Notes under the pieces: model-generated | What the model saw: only the letters and a program-made list of their open reading frames with translations | Told to the model about the DNA's origin: nothing | Databases searched by the model: none | Origin: Kitagawia praeruptora | Taxonomy: Eukaryota; Streptophyta; Magnoliopsida; Apiales; Apiaceae | Reading direction: 5' to 3' | DNA: 64,000 nucleotides | NCBI GenBank assembly: GCA_037693485.1 | Contig: CM075344.1 | Location: forward strand, 42,132,501-42,196,500 | Program-made: the position numbers and the translations under genes | In this document: piece after piece, positions 43,854-57,000 of the stretch | Layout: each line of letters begins with the position of its first letter | Position numbering within the stretch: position 1 is the stretch's first letter

Positions 43854-46800
43854 TTGCAGGGCACAGGAAAGAAGCATTCAATTATCTTGGACAGTGGATG
43901 CTCTGGACATATGATTGGAAAGAAGTCCCTGCTTACAAAGTTTAAGAGGAAAGCTGGCCCAGTAATATCTTTTGGAGATGGCAACAAAGGAGAAACTCTG
44001 GGATATGGCTCAATTGTTTTGGGGAATGTCATCATAGAAAATGTAGCACTGGTTGAAGGCTTGAAACATACTCTTTTAAGCATAAGTCAACTGGGTGATA
44101 AAGGTTACAAATCAGTCTTTGACAAAGAAGGATGCAAACTCTTGAATATGCAGAATGGAGACATTGTTCTAACTGGTCAAAGACATGGTAACATATATGA
44201 AGCCAGCTTAAGTGATACATCTAAAGGAATTGTTAGATGTCTCTACAGCAAAGCAACAAGTGATGAAAGCTGGAATTGGCACAAGAAGCTCTCACATCTT
44301 AATTTCAAGAAGCTTAATCAACTTGTTAAGTACAATTTGGTGAGAGGCCTACCTCAGGCAAATTTTGTGCAAGATGGACTTTGTGATGCATGTCAGCTTG
44401 GAAAGCAAAGAAGAACCACTTTCAAGAGCAAGACTGAAAATTCAGTTACTGAACCATTTCACATGCTACATCTCGATTTGTTTGGTCCAGTAAACATTAT
44501 GTCTATCAGCAAGAAAAGATATGCTTTAGTGATAGTGGATGATTTCACAAGGTTTACATGGGTGTTCTTTCTACACAAGAAGGTTGAAGCTCCTTAGCAA
44601 ATCATTGAACTTATCAAGAATATTCATAATAACTCTGAGTACAAAGTCAAAGTACTTAGAAGTGACAATGGTACAGAATTCAAGAATTCTACAATGGAGG
44701 AGTTTTCTGCAGACAAAGGAATCACTCAACAGTTTTCTGCACCTGGTACACCTCAACAGAATGGTGTAGTGGAAAAAAAGAACAGGACTCTCATAGAGGC
44801 AGCAAGAACCATGCTTGCAGATGCAAAACTTCCAACCCACTTTTGTGCAGAAGCTATTAACACTGCATGTTTCACTCAAAATTGTACCTTGGTAAATAGT
44901 CATGGAAAAACTCCCTATGAGATGATCAAAGGAAAGAAACCAAGTGTGAAATACTTTCACATCTTTGGATGCAAATGCTATGTCCTAAAAATTCATCCAG
45001 AACAACTTGGAAAATTTGAAGCCAAATCGGATGAAGCAATTTTTCTAGGATATTCAGCATCTAAGGCCTTCAAAGTTTATAATCTCAGAACTCACATTGT
45101 TATGGAATCAATTCATGTTGCATTTGATGATAAGAAATTTGGAATTCTGCAAACTGATGAAAGCCATGACAAATTGGAATTTGAAAATCTGAAGAATTCT
45201 GAGATACTCTCCAGTGATGATGAAGGTTCTCCGGAAAGAATTTCTATTGCTTCTCAAAGGAATGCTACTGTTGAGGGGGAGCAAATAAATCAAAGAGAAC
45301 ACAGTGATCATCAGGAGCAGACTAGCCTTTCAGAGTCTACTCCATCAGGAATTGACGTTTCAGAGTCTACTCCATCAGGAACTGATCTTTCAGAGTCTAC
45401 TGAGGAAAGATCAGTAACTAGCAGCAATATGGAATCTACTGATTCTATTGATCAAAGGAGAGTTTTTGAAGGTAGAGAGAATTCTTCTACAAGAGATACC
45501 ACTAACTTAGGGGGAGAGACTAGCAGAGTTAATCTACCACCTGTTAGAAAATGGACAAAGGATCATACTGAAGATTTGATAATTGGTGATCCAAATAGTG
45601 GTGTTCGAACTAGAAGATCAATTCAAAATGAATGCTTGCATAGTTGCTTTCTCTCAAAGAATGAACCTAAGAAGGTTGAAGAAGCCTTACAGGATCCTGA
45701 TTGGGTAATTGCAATGCAGGAGGAGTTAAATGAGTTTGAGAGAAACAAAGTATGGAAACTGGTACCAAGACCTAAAGATAGATCAATTGTTGGTGCAAGA
45801 TGGGTTTTCAGAAACAAGCTAGATGAATCTGGTATGATTGTAAGAAACAAAGCAAGACTGGTGGCCAAGGGTTATTCTCAGGAAGAAGGCATTGATTATG
45901 ATGAGACCTTTGCACCTGTAGCAAGATTAGAAGCAATCAGAATGTTTCTTGCATTTGCAGCCCATTCAAAATTCAAGGTATACCAGATGGATGTAAAGAG
46001 TGCTTTTCTAAATGGCAAACTTGATGAGGAAGTGTATGTGGAACAGCCACCTGGATTTGTTGATCCAAAGTTTCAAAATCATGTCTACAAACTTGACAAG
46101 GCACTCTATGGACTAAAGCAAGCACCAAGAGCATGGTATGAGACTTTGTCTAAATTTCTTCTTGAAAATGGCTTCACAAGAGGTACAATTGACAAAACTC
46201 TATTCTTTAGAAAGATAAAAGGTGAATTGCTTTTAGTTCAAGTTTATGTTGATGATATTATTTTTGGTTCTACAAATGAAAAGTTGTGTGCTAAGTTTAG
46301 CAAGCTTATGCAGTCTAAGTATCAGATGAGCATGATGGGTGAATTAAATTATTTCTTAGGCTTGCAGGTCAAACAGACTGAGATTGGTATTTTCATTAAT
46401 CAGTCAAAGTATATCAAAGATCTTTTAAGAAGGTTTGACTTTCAAGACTGTGCTGTTGCAAAAACACCCATGGCAACAACCACTAAACTAGACTCTGATC
46501 CTAAGGGAAAGAGTGTGGATAATACTAGTTATAGAGGCATGATAGGCTCATTGTTATATCTAACTGCAAGTAGGCCAGATATAATGTTTTCTACCTGTTT
46601 ATGTGCTAGATTCCAAAGTGATCCTAAGGAATCTCATTTAATTGCTGTGAAGAGAATTTTTAGATATCTCAAAGGAACTCCAAATCTTGGTTTGTGGTAC
46701 CCTAGAGAATCTGATTTCTTTCTAATTGGCTATTCAGACTCTGATTATGCAGGGTGTAAAATAGACAGGAAAAGCACTACAGGTACATGTCAATTCTTGG

Positions 46801-47186
46801 GAAATAGATTGATTTCTTGGGCAAGCAAGAAGCAACAATCTGTTTCAACCTCAATTGCAGAAGCAGAGTACATAGCAGCAGGCAGTTGTTGTGCACAGCT
46901 CCTTTGGATAAGAAATCAATTGATGGATTATGGTATGACACTTAGTAATATTCCTATGTTTTGTGATAATACTAGTGCTATTAAAATTGCAGAAAATCCA
47001 GTTCAACATTCAAGGACTAAGCACATTGATGTCAGGTATCATTTTATTAGAGAACATATTGAGAATGGTACTGTGGAACTTCATTTTGTTTCTACTGACA
47101 AACAGCTTGCAGATATTCTAACTAAACCACTTGATGAGACTACATTCAGTAGATTAGTAAGTGAGTTAGGAATGTTAAATTTTTAG
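43854..47186 (+). pseudogene. pol: SIRE copy 2 pol: protease-integrase-RT-RNase H, one stop
   Basis: Same domain order as copy 1: protease LDSGCSGHM (43887 on), CDACQLGKQRR, integrase core (SDNGTEF, PGTPQQNGVVEKKN), RT (MDVKSAFLNG, YVDD at 46245-46256) and RNase H (YSDSDYAGC, AEAEYIAAG). A single TAG at 44595-44597 in integrase stands where copy 1 has CAG; the other ~1110 codons are open to 47186. The frame differs from gag. The first codons are set by a TTGCAGGGC context shared with copy 1, so pol is probably made by frameshifting or splicing, not from its own start. A purine-rich interval and the antisense ORF follow. Confidence 0.93.
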
Positions 47187-47740
47187 ATCTTTAACATCTG
47201 CAAAAGTAGCAAGGTATGTTGTTCTTAGCTTATAGACTTGATACTCTTGTCAGGATCTATATTTGATTGTCAAATGCTTTAGCTATAACACGTTGCCTTG
47301 ATAAATTTCAGTATGATAGACTGGTTAATAATCATCAGGATTAGATTTGTTATCAGGATGCTGACGTCATCAGTATTGTGTCAGTATCAGGATTATGAAA
47401 ATTGTTTCAGATCCTGACGTTTACTTTGTGTAGTAATCTAATTCTATGATGTGTTAAGTCTATGCCAGCATGTTTTGATATTTGCATACTGATAATTTAT
47501 ACATCATTCAATAATCAAAAGACAAGTAGATAACAAGTAATTGTATTTTCATTGAAAGCATTACATATATGGAAATGAAATACAACATCTTTTTGTCTAA
47601 TTTCTACTGATAATTCTATACTTTTCTATTGATATGAATTCTGAGGTACAGGACAAGGAGCATCTCAAGAAATCCATCAGGGGATTGAATAGCCTCATCT
47701 ACTCTTGGATTCCTTGTCTGGGCGACTTGAATGAGAGCTG

Positions 47741-48010
47741 CTAACTTAAATGTATATCATCCCCATCAAGATCAACCTCAGACTCTCGGCCAAATTCTTC
47801 ATCCTCAAGTTTTGAGGAGGTTAGGGGAAGATTGTATCCAACAGATGGATGTTCTAGGAGAAACCTCTGGATATTATCGGAAACCGATCCATCCATGATT
47901 AGTTCGATGAGAAGAGTCATCTTTTCAAAGAGATGATCAAGAACAGGATGTTCATCGACCGTGAAAGATCTAAAGAATGGGTTTGAATGGAACTTTGATT
48001 TGAGGAGCAT
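47741..48010 (-). CDS. Small antisense ORF of SIRE copy 2 (89 aa)
   Basis: Same position and length as 37032-37301 in copy 1, with ATG and stop kept. The block SVGYNLPLTSSKLEDEEFG and the next 10 residues (RESEVDLDGD/V) are nearly identical; the N-terminal half differs at roughly one residue in four. No known domain. Two copies without indels in 270 bases is suggestive but not proof of coding. Confidence 0.45.
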   Translation of the reverse strand: MLLKSKFHSNPFFRSFTVDEHPVLDHLFEKMTLLIELIMDGSVSDNIQRFLLEHPSVGYNLPLTSSKLEDEEFGRESEVDLDGDDIHLS

Positions 48011-48667
48011 TGTTGAGAAGAAAAGAAATTGAAAGGTTTATGGAGAAAGGCATAAGGCGTCTGTTTCTTTTAAAGAAAGACGTGAGAAGCTGAACAGTCA
48101 CTTGGAAGTTTTAATGAAGTCAGATGCTAATTATTGCGTGTGACTGTATTTCTTGTTTTTAAGAAATATTGAATATATCTAACCAATTGATTTTTGTTCA
48201 GATTAATTGTTTATTTCTTTTTCAGATAAAAGAAAAATGCCACGTGGAAACTCCATATTAAGTCTCTAGAATCAGGATGATATTGATCAGGATTTCATGT
48301 GTGACCATCAGGATTTGATAATTATTATCACATTGTATTTTGTGATTATTTTGATGAGAGGTCAACAGGAAAAGGAAGCTGATCAGTATTGATTATTTAT
48401 ACCCTGATTTATTTCGTGAAAATCAATTTTGGATTTTATTTTCCAAAAATCGTGGGTAACCGCACTTTTCAGGGACTGACACCTGTCAATCTACGTGTTG
48501 ACATGGGATAGTGGTCGGAAATATTTGAGAAATATATTTGTTTTGAAACTCTAATTGTGTAATTGCTTTCTCTAATTTCACATTCTCTAAAGCAAAAACA
48601 CTCTCGAGTTATCAAAATCTCTAATCTATTTCAAGAATTTTTCAAGTTCTTTTTCAGATCAAAATCA

Positions 48668-51600
48668 ATGGCAGCTCAGAGAAGATTACCTAAATCAGTA
48701 GCCTTCAAGTTTGGTGACTTTGATTTTATGACGAACAATCATGTAGCAGCTATCACCAACAAGGAAGGAGTGTCATCTGATTTTCATCCAATCATGGACT
48801 TTCTGGCGAATGGACCATTAAGTTATGCATTGACAGCATCTCCACAAATTAATCAAGCAGCTGTTACACAAGCTTGGGAGAATGCTGAGGTAATTGATTT
48901 TACTCAGAGTCAATCAGGTAAGATTGTTCTACATTTAGGACAAGACTCATTTGATATTACTGAATCTGTTGTTAATTCAGTACTTCACTTACCTGTTAGT
49001 TTGATTTATGAGAATGTACCATCTGATGATGATGTTAGAACTATGTTATCTGCATTAGGTTATAATGGACCTTTAGATAACATGAGCCAGTTGAATAGGT
49101 CTTTTCTTAGAAAGGAATGGTCTTTCTTCTTTGATCAAATTGCTAAATGTTTTACTGGTAAATGTAGTTCTTTTCAGCAAATTACTTCTGTTACATCACA
49201 TATTGCTTATAGTTTGCTTTATGATAGAGTAATTAACATTGGTCACATTATCTTAAGTCAGATGAGTATTAAACTTGGGTCAAGAGATCAAAACAGGAAA
49301 ATGGTTTATTATCATAGATTTATGCAAATGTTTATTAACCATTTTATTCCTGATGTTGAAGCTAGATTTGGTAGAGAATATTGTGTTTCTTCTTATGAAC
49401 AGCAGAAGTGAATTTTCTCTGACATTATAAAGAAGGACAATGAAAAGAATCTAGATGAAATACCTGAAATTCATTATCCACATCATATTCAGGTAATTCT
49501 TAAAACTCATCTTCCTACTCTCTACAATTCTTCTTTCTTTTGTGGTGAAATGGCTGAGGAATCTCAATTGGAGGAGAACCCACCTGTGTCTACCCAAGTA
49601 GCCCAAAACATTATAGTCTCTGAAACAATTCAAGAACCAAATTTTGATCCACAGCCTATTATTTCAAAGAAACCAACCTCTGGTGTTTCTCAAAAGACAT
49701 CAGTTGTAAGGAAGAGAAGATTTGTTGTGTCAAGTAGTAGTAATTCTAGTGAAGATGATGATGATTTAACTCTTGCTGAGAGAGCAGAATTGAAGGCTGC
49801 AATTCAACTTTCTTTGTTAGCACATAGAGATGAAAAACCTAGCCACAGCCAGGCTGCAGTCTCCCAAAAGGCTGTAGTTCTTAAAAAGGGAAAATAGTTA
49901 CTGGATACTTTCTCTCATAAGACTGTGTCTATTGAACCAAGATCTCATCCCAAGATCACTTCTGTGTCTACACCTCTTGAGTCTTCTCAGGATAAATCTT
50001 TTGCTCACTATACCAGGAGAACAAGGAGAAAGATTCAATTGTCACCTACACACACAGAGTCTAGTCCAACTAATATCATGCAGGACTCTACAAATGAAGC
50101 TACATCTATGTCAGTATTTGACAAGAGAGATCTGGATATTGATTCTTCATGGGAAACTACATTGTCTTACAGAATGGCTATGGGACTTATCTCTCTAAAA
50201 GTGAAACTTTCCAGGCCAGTTCTAAATTTTTTAAGTGAAAGTGTTCCTAGACTTTCATTTCCTGGAGAATATGGACTTCTACATCAAAGACTTGACTTAA
50301 TGAAGATGTATTTCTATGTATCTGTCAGAAGACAATTAGTCAAGAAATTTGGACTCTCGAAGCATGTTGCACTTCAATCACTTCATGCATATTTATTTGA
50401 CAAGGATGTCATTATTGAAGATGCCTTAGCTCAAGGTGAACAACTGGAGGAAGTAGATAGAGGAATGCAATCAACAGAAGATACTATTGCACCAGTGATG
50501 AATAGTAGGAAAGATCAGATCACAGTCACTGCAACACAAGAACCATCTAGTCAGAGGTTGGATGACTTAGGAGCTGTGATAGCTGATGTTGAAAGGACTT
50601 TTGTGATGACTGAGAATGCAAGTGAGATACCCTATGATATGGGAGGAATGACTTTGGTTGATTTTTCTGAAGATCAAACAAATTTTGTTCAGTCAGAGTC
50701 TATCCACCTTGAGGGTGAGTCTCAGCAAACAACACTTAAAGACGGTGATGTACTAACTATGGTGTCTAATGAAGTATTACTGAAGACATCAGAGTCTAGT
50801 AAAGAACCTAAAAGTGGTATACTGGAGCCTGTAGTCTCTGGAAGGAAAGAAGATGATTGTAAGGGTTCAGAGATTATAGCAGCTCACTCCTTGGAGAAAA
50901 CCTCAAGCCCCTTGCCAAATGAGGAACCCTCTCTCCATGTGAGTTCAGGTATAAAAACTCCTTCTAAACCCTATTTTTCTGTAGGTCATGAGAGCACTTA
51001 TTCAAATTTGAGTGATACACTTGAAAAGATGGACTTAGATCCACAAACTGAGAGGCTGGCTCCTGACCAGGCAAAAGGTGAGGTAGAAAGAGTGTTGACT
51101 TTAGTAAGTCAAAGTGAGAATGAGGGTATGGATGATCAACTCCATAGTGAGGGAGAGAAAATTAGGAAACCATCGTTTGATTTCTGGGATCAGGTTTTTC
51201 CTGAATCTTGGTCTGAAAATTTAGATATGGATGCTAGTACTTATTCATTCATCAAAATGTATCAGAAGAATGACCTAGCACATCACAATACAAAGCCAGA
51301 AGTTAAAGCTCAGAAGCAAAAGGAGCGGCTTGCAGGAATCATTAACAGAAGAGGTGCCAGGATAAAGCAATCTCTTGATACATATGTACCAGATGAAGTT
51401 CCTAATGATCCTAGTGTTCCTTTGTATGTACTTCCAATATCAGCTAGAATTGAGACATCTACAGTCTCTGATCACTCTAAGGAGGAGTCAGGATTTGAAG
51501 ATGTTAGTACACAGAATACTGGTGAAGGAGATGATGATCATGTTTCAGCTACAGATCAGAAAGATGAAGATGTTGATACTTCTAATCAGGTTTTATTACT

Positions 51601-51961
51601 TGAATATCATACAACTCAAGCAACTTCTTCTACAAGACTTGAAGATACAGTTCTTTCTGTTTCTGATACTGAAGATACTAGAAGCACTTCCAACATTGAA
51701 GTTCATTCTGATGTTTTGAAAGATATTCAGAATTCTCAAATTGCTATGCAAACAAGACTTCAATCACTTGAAGATAACCAAGTCACAATTATGGAAAGTC
51801 AAGCAGTTCTGATGAATATCATTTGTTCTGTTTCTGAATCTCTTGGAATTAATGTTGCTGATGTCAAAAAGGGGGAGATAAAGACAATTCAAAGACAACA
51901 ACAACAACACCAGACTGGGGGAGATAAAGAGCAGACAAATGGAAGTAAAAAGAAGAACTAG
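48668..51961 (+). pseudogene. SIRE copy 2 post-pol (env-position) ORF, ~1097 codons with two stops
   Basis: Starts at the ATG matching copy 1 (MAAQRRLPKSVAFKFGDF). One frame runs to 51961 with only a TGA at 49409-49411 (copy 1 has AGA) and a TAG at 49895-49897. The N-terminal third resembles the plant 'putative transposon protein' family. The centre is Ser/Asp-rich and likely disordered. The last ~80 residues form a coiled coil (QIAMQTRLQSLEDNQVTIM) followed by a Gln- and Lys-rich tail. No signal peptide or transmembrane helix is evident to me, so the env label is positional only. It lies upstream of the purine tract AAATAGGGGGAGAT and the 3' LTR. Confidence 0.75.
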
Positions 51962-52184
51962 GAGTGACAGTGGTGAATCTCAGCTAGGAAGTGGTAAAGA
52001 AAGAGCAGCATTAATAGTTAAAATTCTTTCTTCTAAGTACTAGATAAACGTCTACATCTGGGATGGAGGTACTTAACTTCATAATTCTACATTCATAAAT
52101 TCTATTCTGGTTGTATTGTTATATGTTTTGACATCAACAACTTAGATTTATGCTTCAGATTTTAAAGCATAAATAGGGGGAGAT

Positions 52185-52888
52185 TGTTAGGAATAATTCA
52201 TAAGTTGTGATGTTAAGAATAGAATTTACACATTATACTTCTTGTAATCCTGATCTTATAAAGGATTTAGCACTATATATAGGATTTATGTGTAAGGCAG
52301 TTATCTATACAGTTTAGTCAGGAATGAACAGTGTATCGGAGACTACATGTCAGGAACAAAGAGCAAATCCTGATGACGGTCTGATACTGATGATAATCAG
52401 ATACTGATGCAAGATGAAATCCTGATATCAGTCGTGTTACTGATGATGTCATTATGGATGCTACAGAAACTGGCAAGTGCTATAAAACAGGATCGTTGTT
52501 TGAAGAACAAGCAAGAAGATATTATGAAGGAAAGAGTTTTCTATTGATGGAAACTATCGACTGGACGGCAGAACATTGTCATGTATAGATTATATCTTTC
52601 TGTTATTAGTTGATAGGTAGCATTATAAATACTCTCTCTATATCATTGTAAAAAGTGTTCATGAGGTTTGTAATCGTGAGTATACGAGAGTACAAACAGA
52701 GAGAGAGATTTGTATTGTCAGCAGCTGCTAAAGGTATTGTACACCTTTGGTAGAGTTTGTATTTGATCTTATTAATACAAACAAAGTTTGATTCATTCGT
52801 TTATTCTTGTTCATATAATCAAGCAAAAATCAGACACGATTATATAACTTGTATTCAACCCCCCTTCTACAAGTTATTCGAGTTAACA
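52185..52888 (+). repeat. 3' LTR of SIRE copy 2
   Basis: 704 bp, after purine tract AAATAGGGGGAGAT, ending GAGTTAACA and followed by TSD GAGTG. About seven differences from 40421-41124. Confidence 0.95.
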
Positions 52889-52893
52889 GAGTG

Positions 52894-53856
52894 CTCTTCT
52901 ATTTCGTTGGAAGCTATTTCGATTCTATTTTCTAAACTCTTATTTTACGGGGATTACTTGGAGTACTCCTCTCTATTTCGTTGGAAGCTAGTTCGGTTCT
53001 ATTTTCTAACTCTTGTATTTCATATTTTATTCATGCAATTTTATACCATGTTTTCATTTAATCTCATAATGACGATTCGTTCGATTATGAACTAATCGAC
53101 GTCATGGGATTCTAATGGATTTATTTACGTAATTTAGAAATTCGATGCCTTAATAATTTGTATTATGATAAAAATTCAGATTGCCTAATATGGTTGCGCT
53201 TAATTTATTAGATGCATAACTAACGTCTAAATTATTAATTCCTAATGAATGCGAAAGTGGATTTAGGAATTTAGAATTTGCCATGTTAGCATAGGTTCGT
53301 AATTGTTATGTACATTTACGATAAGTGGTAGGGTTTTGGATCACATCGCCTTATGTAGCCATAATAAAGGAATTTATTCGTAAACCAATTATGTTTTCAA
53401 ATCTTATAGACATATAGGGTCTAAACATAAACGGTGTCCACACAACTTCTATCTTTTTCAGTGGATGTTCGTGTGGTTTGATATAAGTTAAGGCTGAAAG
53501 GCGCTTATGTTAGTTTCGTGTTCTTGGCTAGCTTTCGTAATTATCAAATAACTTTGAATTAAGGCATCAATTCTAAATGAAATAAGTAATGAAATTAGAA
53601 TCCCATGTTTTTCCTCACATATAAAATCTCGTTTAATTAAATCAAGTAGTTTGAATTATTTAGTATTATTATTTTGATAAATCAATTATAATAATAAAAC
53701 AAAACTCCCTTTTTATATTTATTCAAGCAGTTTGTTGTTTAATCATACGTCGTTGCATAAGCACTATTTCTGAACAAACACCAAGTCTTCGTGGGATCGA
53801 TCTTATTATATTACTTGTGACCACGTACGCATGCGTAGTTAGTTTTCGAACAAACA
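52894..53856 (+). repeat. Athila 5' LTR, right piece
   Basis: Continues the LTR interrupted at 40420. Matches 62210-63146 of the 3' LTR and then adds the last ~26 bases (ATGCGTAGTT ... CAAACA) that the 3' LTR lacks. Contains a ~75-bp tandem duplication with CTATTTCGTTGGAAGCTA (52915 and 52975). Confidence 0.9.
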
Positions 53857-53863
53857 AGTTTTT

Positions 53864-53881
53864 TGGCGCCGCTGCCGGGGA
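53864..53881 (+). other. Athila primer-binding site
   Basis: TGGCGCCGCTGCCGGGGA, close to the conserved Athila primer site, 7 bases after the LTR. Confidence 0.9.
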
Positions 53882-54019
53882 CTTCGGTGTTATTTTCAGA
53901 ATTTGAGTTTAACATCAACGAAGGTTAAACTTAACTGACTTGGATAGTTATTTTTTATTTTTATTTTTTTCTGACGTCGTGTTTTCTCGCTCTACCAGTA
54001 TAAGGATTTTGAGTTGTTT

Positions 54020-57000
54020 ATGCTAACGCGTGCCCAAACTCTTAAATCAAGAACCGTAATAAAGCTGGAAGAAACGTTAGACATGGCGGTTGATGTGCCT
54101 AAGACGTTGATGGACTATTCCCAACCGAAAATCAATGACATTCAGTCAAGCATCGTCAGGCCAGCTATTGCAGCCAACACATTTGAAATCAAACCTGGCA
54201 CAATCCAGATGGTACAAAACTCTGTCCAGTTCGGGGGAGCGCCAACGGAAGATCCAAATATGCATATCCGGAACTTCATAGAGATTTGTGACACATTCAA
54301 ATTTAACAACGTGTCAGATGATGCTGTAAAGTTGAGGCCTTTTCCATTTTCTCTGCGGGACAAAGCTAAGGGATGGTTGCACTCTCTCCCAGCTGGCTCG
54401 ATAACAACATGGGAAGAACTCGCTCAAAAGTTCCTCACGAAATTCTATCCCATGGCAAAAACAGCTGCCATAAGGAATGCTCTTGCTCAGTTCACACAAC
54501 AGACGGGGGAATCTTTATGTGAAGCTTGGGAGCTCTATAAGGAAATGCTAAGAAAATGCCCTCACCATGGAATGCCCAACTGGATGGTGATTAATTGCTT
54601 TTACAATGGTATGGGATGACAATCAAGACCAATCGTGGATGCAGCATCAGGGGGAGCCTTATGGGCTAAGAGCTATGAAGCTGCCTACGAGCTTACTGAA
54701 ATGATGGCGGCTAATGAGTATCAGAATCTGACGTAGAGGATGCCTCAACACAATGTGGCAGGAATCCTCGAGGTTGACACAGCCACATCACTATCAGCTC
54801 AGCTTGAAGCACTAAACATGAAGGTGGATTCTCTGACAAACTATGGGGTACATCAAGTAGCGAGTGTTTGTGAGCTATGCGCCGGTGGACATGAAATGAG
54901 TCAATGTGTAATTTCCAATGCACTTTGTGAGCAATTTTCAAAAGCAACAGCATCCAGTCCCAAACAATTACCAACCCAACAACAGAAACCATCCTAACTT
55001 CAACTGGAGCAACAATAAAAATGGATTGCAACCACCACAACCATATCAAACACAACCACCATATCAAACACAACAACCACAGCCATATCAACAACAACCA
55101 TACTATCATACCCAAAATCAGCAATATGGGGCCAGACCATACAATCCCTCAGGATCACATCAACAGCAGGGGCAACAACTTCAGAATCAGTACGCCCAGA
55201 AACAATCTCAACCTCCGGGATTTAATCAGCAATATTATGCAGGTCCAGGCCAACAGTCTGCTGAGAAATCAGAATTGGAAGAACTAAGATTGATGTGTAA
55301 GAGCCAGGCCGTATCTCTTAAAACTCTGGAAAACCAAATTGGCCAAATAGCAAACGCCTTACTCAATAGGCCACAAGGAATTCTTCCTAGCGACACAGAA
55401 ACAAACCCTGGAAAAAGGGACGACAAAGAACAAGTCAAAGCTATCACTTTAAGATCTGGAAAAATCACAAAGGACCAAGAAGTTGAAAAGGTAAACGAAC
55501 AGCCGGAGGCACAGGGCAGTCACACCACTACAGAGGAACAAACGGAGATCTCGAAACCTGAAATCAACATCAGCAAACCGGAGGATGTCAACGGGCCATC
55601 TGAGAAAGCATCTCAGGAGCATAAAACTGCAAACACATAATTCTACCCTCCTCCACCATATCCGCAGAGACTCCAGAAGCAGAGATTGGATAAGCAGTTT
55701 GCAAAGTTTTTAGAAGTATTCAAGAAGCTACAGATAAACATACCGTTTGCAGAGGCTCTTGAACAAATGCCTAGTTATGCTAAGTTCATGAAGGGTATTC
55801 TATCAAGGAAACTGAAGCTTGAGGAATTGGAAACTGTTGCCTTGACAGAAGAATGCAGTGCGGTGTTGCAACAGAAATTGCCCCCGAAACTCAAGGATCC
55901 TGGAAGCTTCACAATACCATGCACTATAGGCAAATTATCTTTCAACAAATGCTTATGTGACTTGGGAGCTAGTATAAATTTGATGCCATTGTCTGTGTTC
56001 ATGCAACTTGGTCTGCTTGATCCAAAACCTACAAATATCTCCTTACAGCTAGCAGATCGGTCGATTACGTATCCAAGAGGTATTGTGGAAGATGTCCTGG
56101 TAAAAGTGGATAAGCTCATCTTTCCTGCGGATTTTGTTATACTGGATTTTGAGGAAGACAAGAAGATTCCCATCATCTTGGGAAGACCATTTTTAGCTAC
56201 AGGCCAAACTTTGATCGACGTGCAAAAAGGAGAGCTCACAATGAGAGTGCAAGATCAGAATGTCACTTTCAATGTGTTTAATGCAATGAAATTCCTAACA
56301 GATGAAGAGGAGTGTTTTAAAGTGGACATGGTCGATTCGTTAGTGAACATAGAGAAGGAACAACTGCTAAAGTCAGATCCCTTAGAAAGAGCCTTAATAG
56401 GAGATTCTGAAGAGGAAGATGTAGAAGGAGAAGAACAAATTCAGATGTTGAATTCAGCCCCTTGGAAGAGGAGGTTTGATTTTCCAATTGAGTCTCTTGG
56501 GTTAGAAGATCTTAAAAAATCGCAGGTGCGCCTTAAACCATCTGTTGAAGAAGCTCATTCTCTTGAGCTCAAACCTTTGCCAGATCACTTGAGGTATGCA
56601 TATTTAGGTGATGCATCTACATTACCTATTATTATTGCTGCTAACCTGTCAGGTGATGAAGAAGACAAGCTGTTGCGGATTCTGAGAGAGCATAAATCAG
56701 CAATCGGGTGGACCATAGCAGATATTAAGGGAATCAGCCCCTCCTATTGCATGCATAAGATTCTTCTTGAGGAAGGAAGCAAACCATCTGTAGAACATTA
56801 GAGAAGACTCAATCCGATCATGAAAGAGGTGGTGAAGAAGGAAATTCTTAATTGGCTGGATGCTGGAATCATTTATCCAATTTCGGACAGTTCTTGGGTG
56901 AGTCCGGTGCAATGTGTGCCTAAGAAAGGAGGCATGACGGTGGTAGCAAAAGAAAGGAATGAGCTCATCCCTACTCGGACAGTCACAGGGTGGAGAGTAT

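Larger units (their letters stand above)
40421..52888 (+). mobile_element. SIRE-like Ty1/copia retrotransposon copy 2, full length
   Basis: 12,468 bp with 704-bp LTRs at both ends (40421-41124 and 52185-52888) and a perfect TSD GAGTG (40416-40420 and 52889-52893). It is inserted in the 5' LTR of the Athila element. LTRs differ at about seven positions by eye (~1%). The internal region holds gag, pol, an antisense mini-ORF and a ~1100-codon post-pol ORF. Gag carries a TRIM insertion. Pol has one stop and the post-pol ORF has two, so it is not autonomous now but is recently active. Confidence 0.96.

Noticed and set aside
52757..53095. 112-aa ORF (and the related 62175-62411)
   Set aside because: Spans the SIRE LTR end and Athila LTR; a by-product of repeats.
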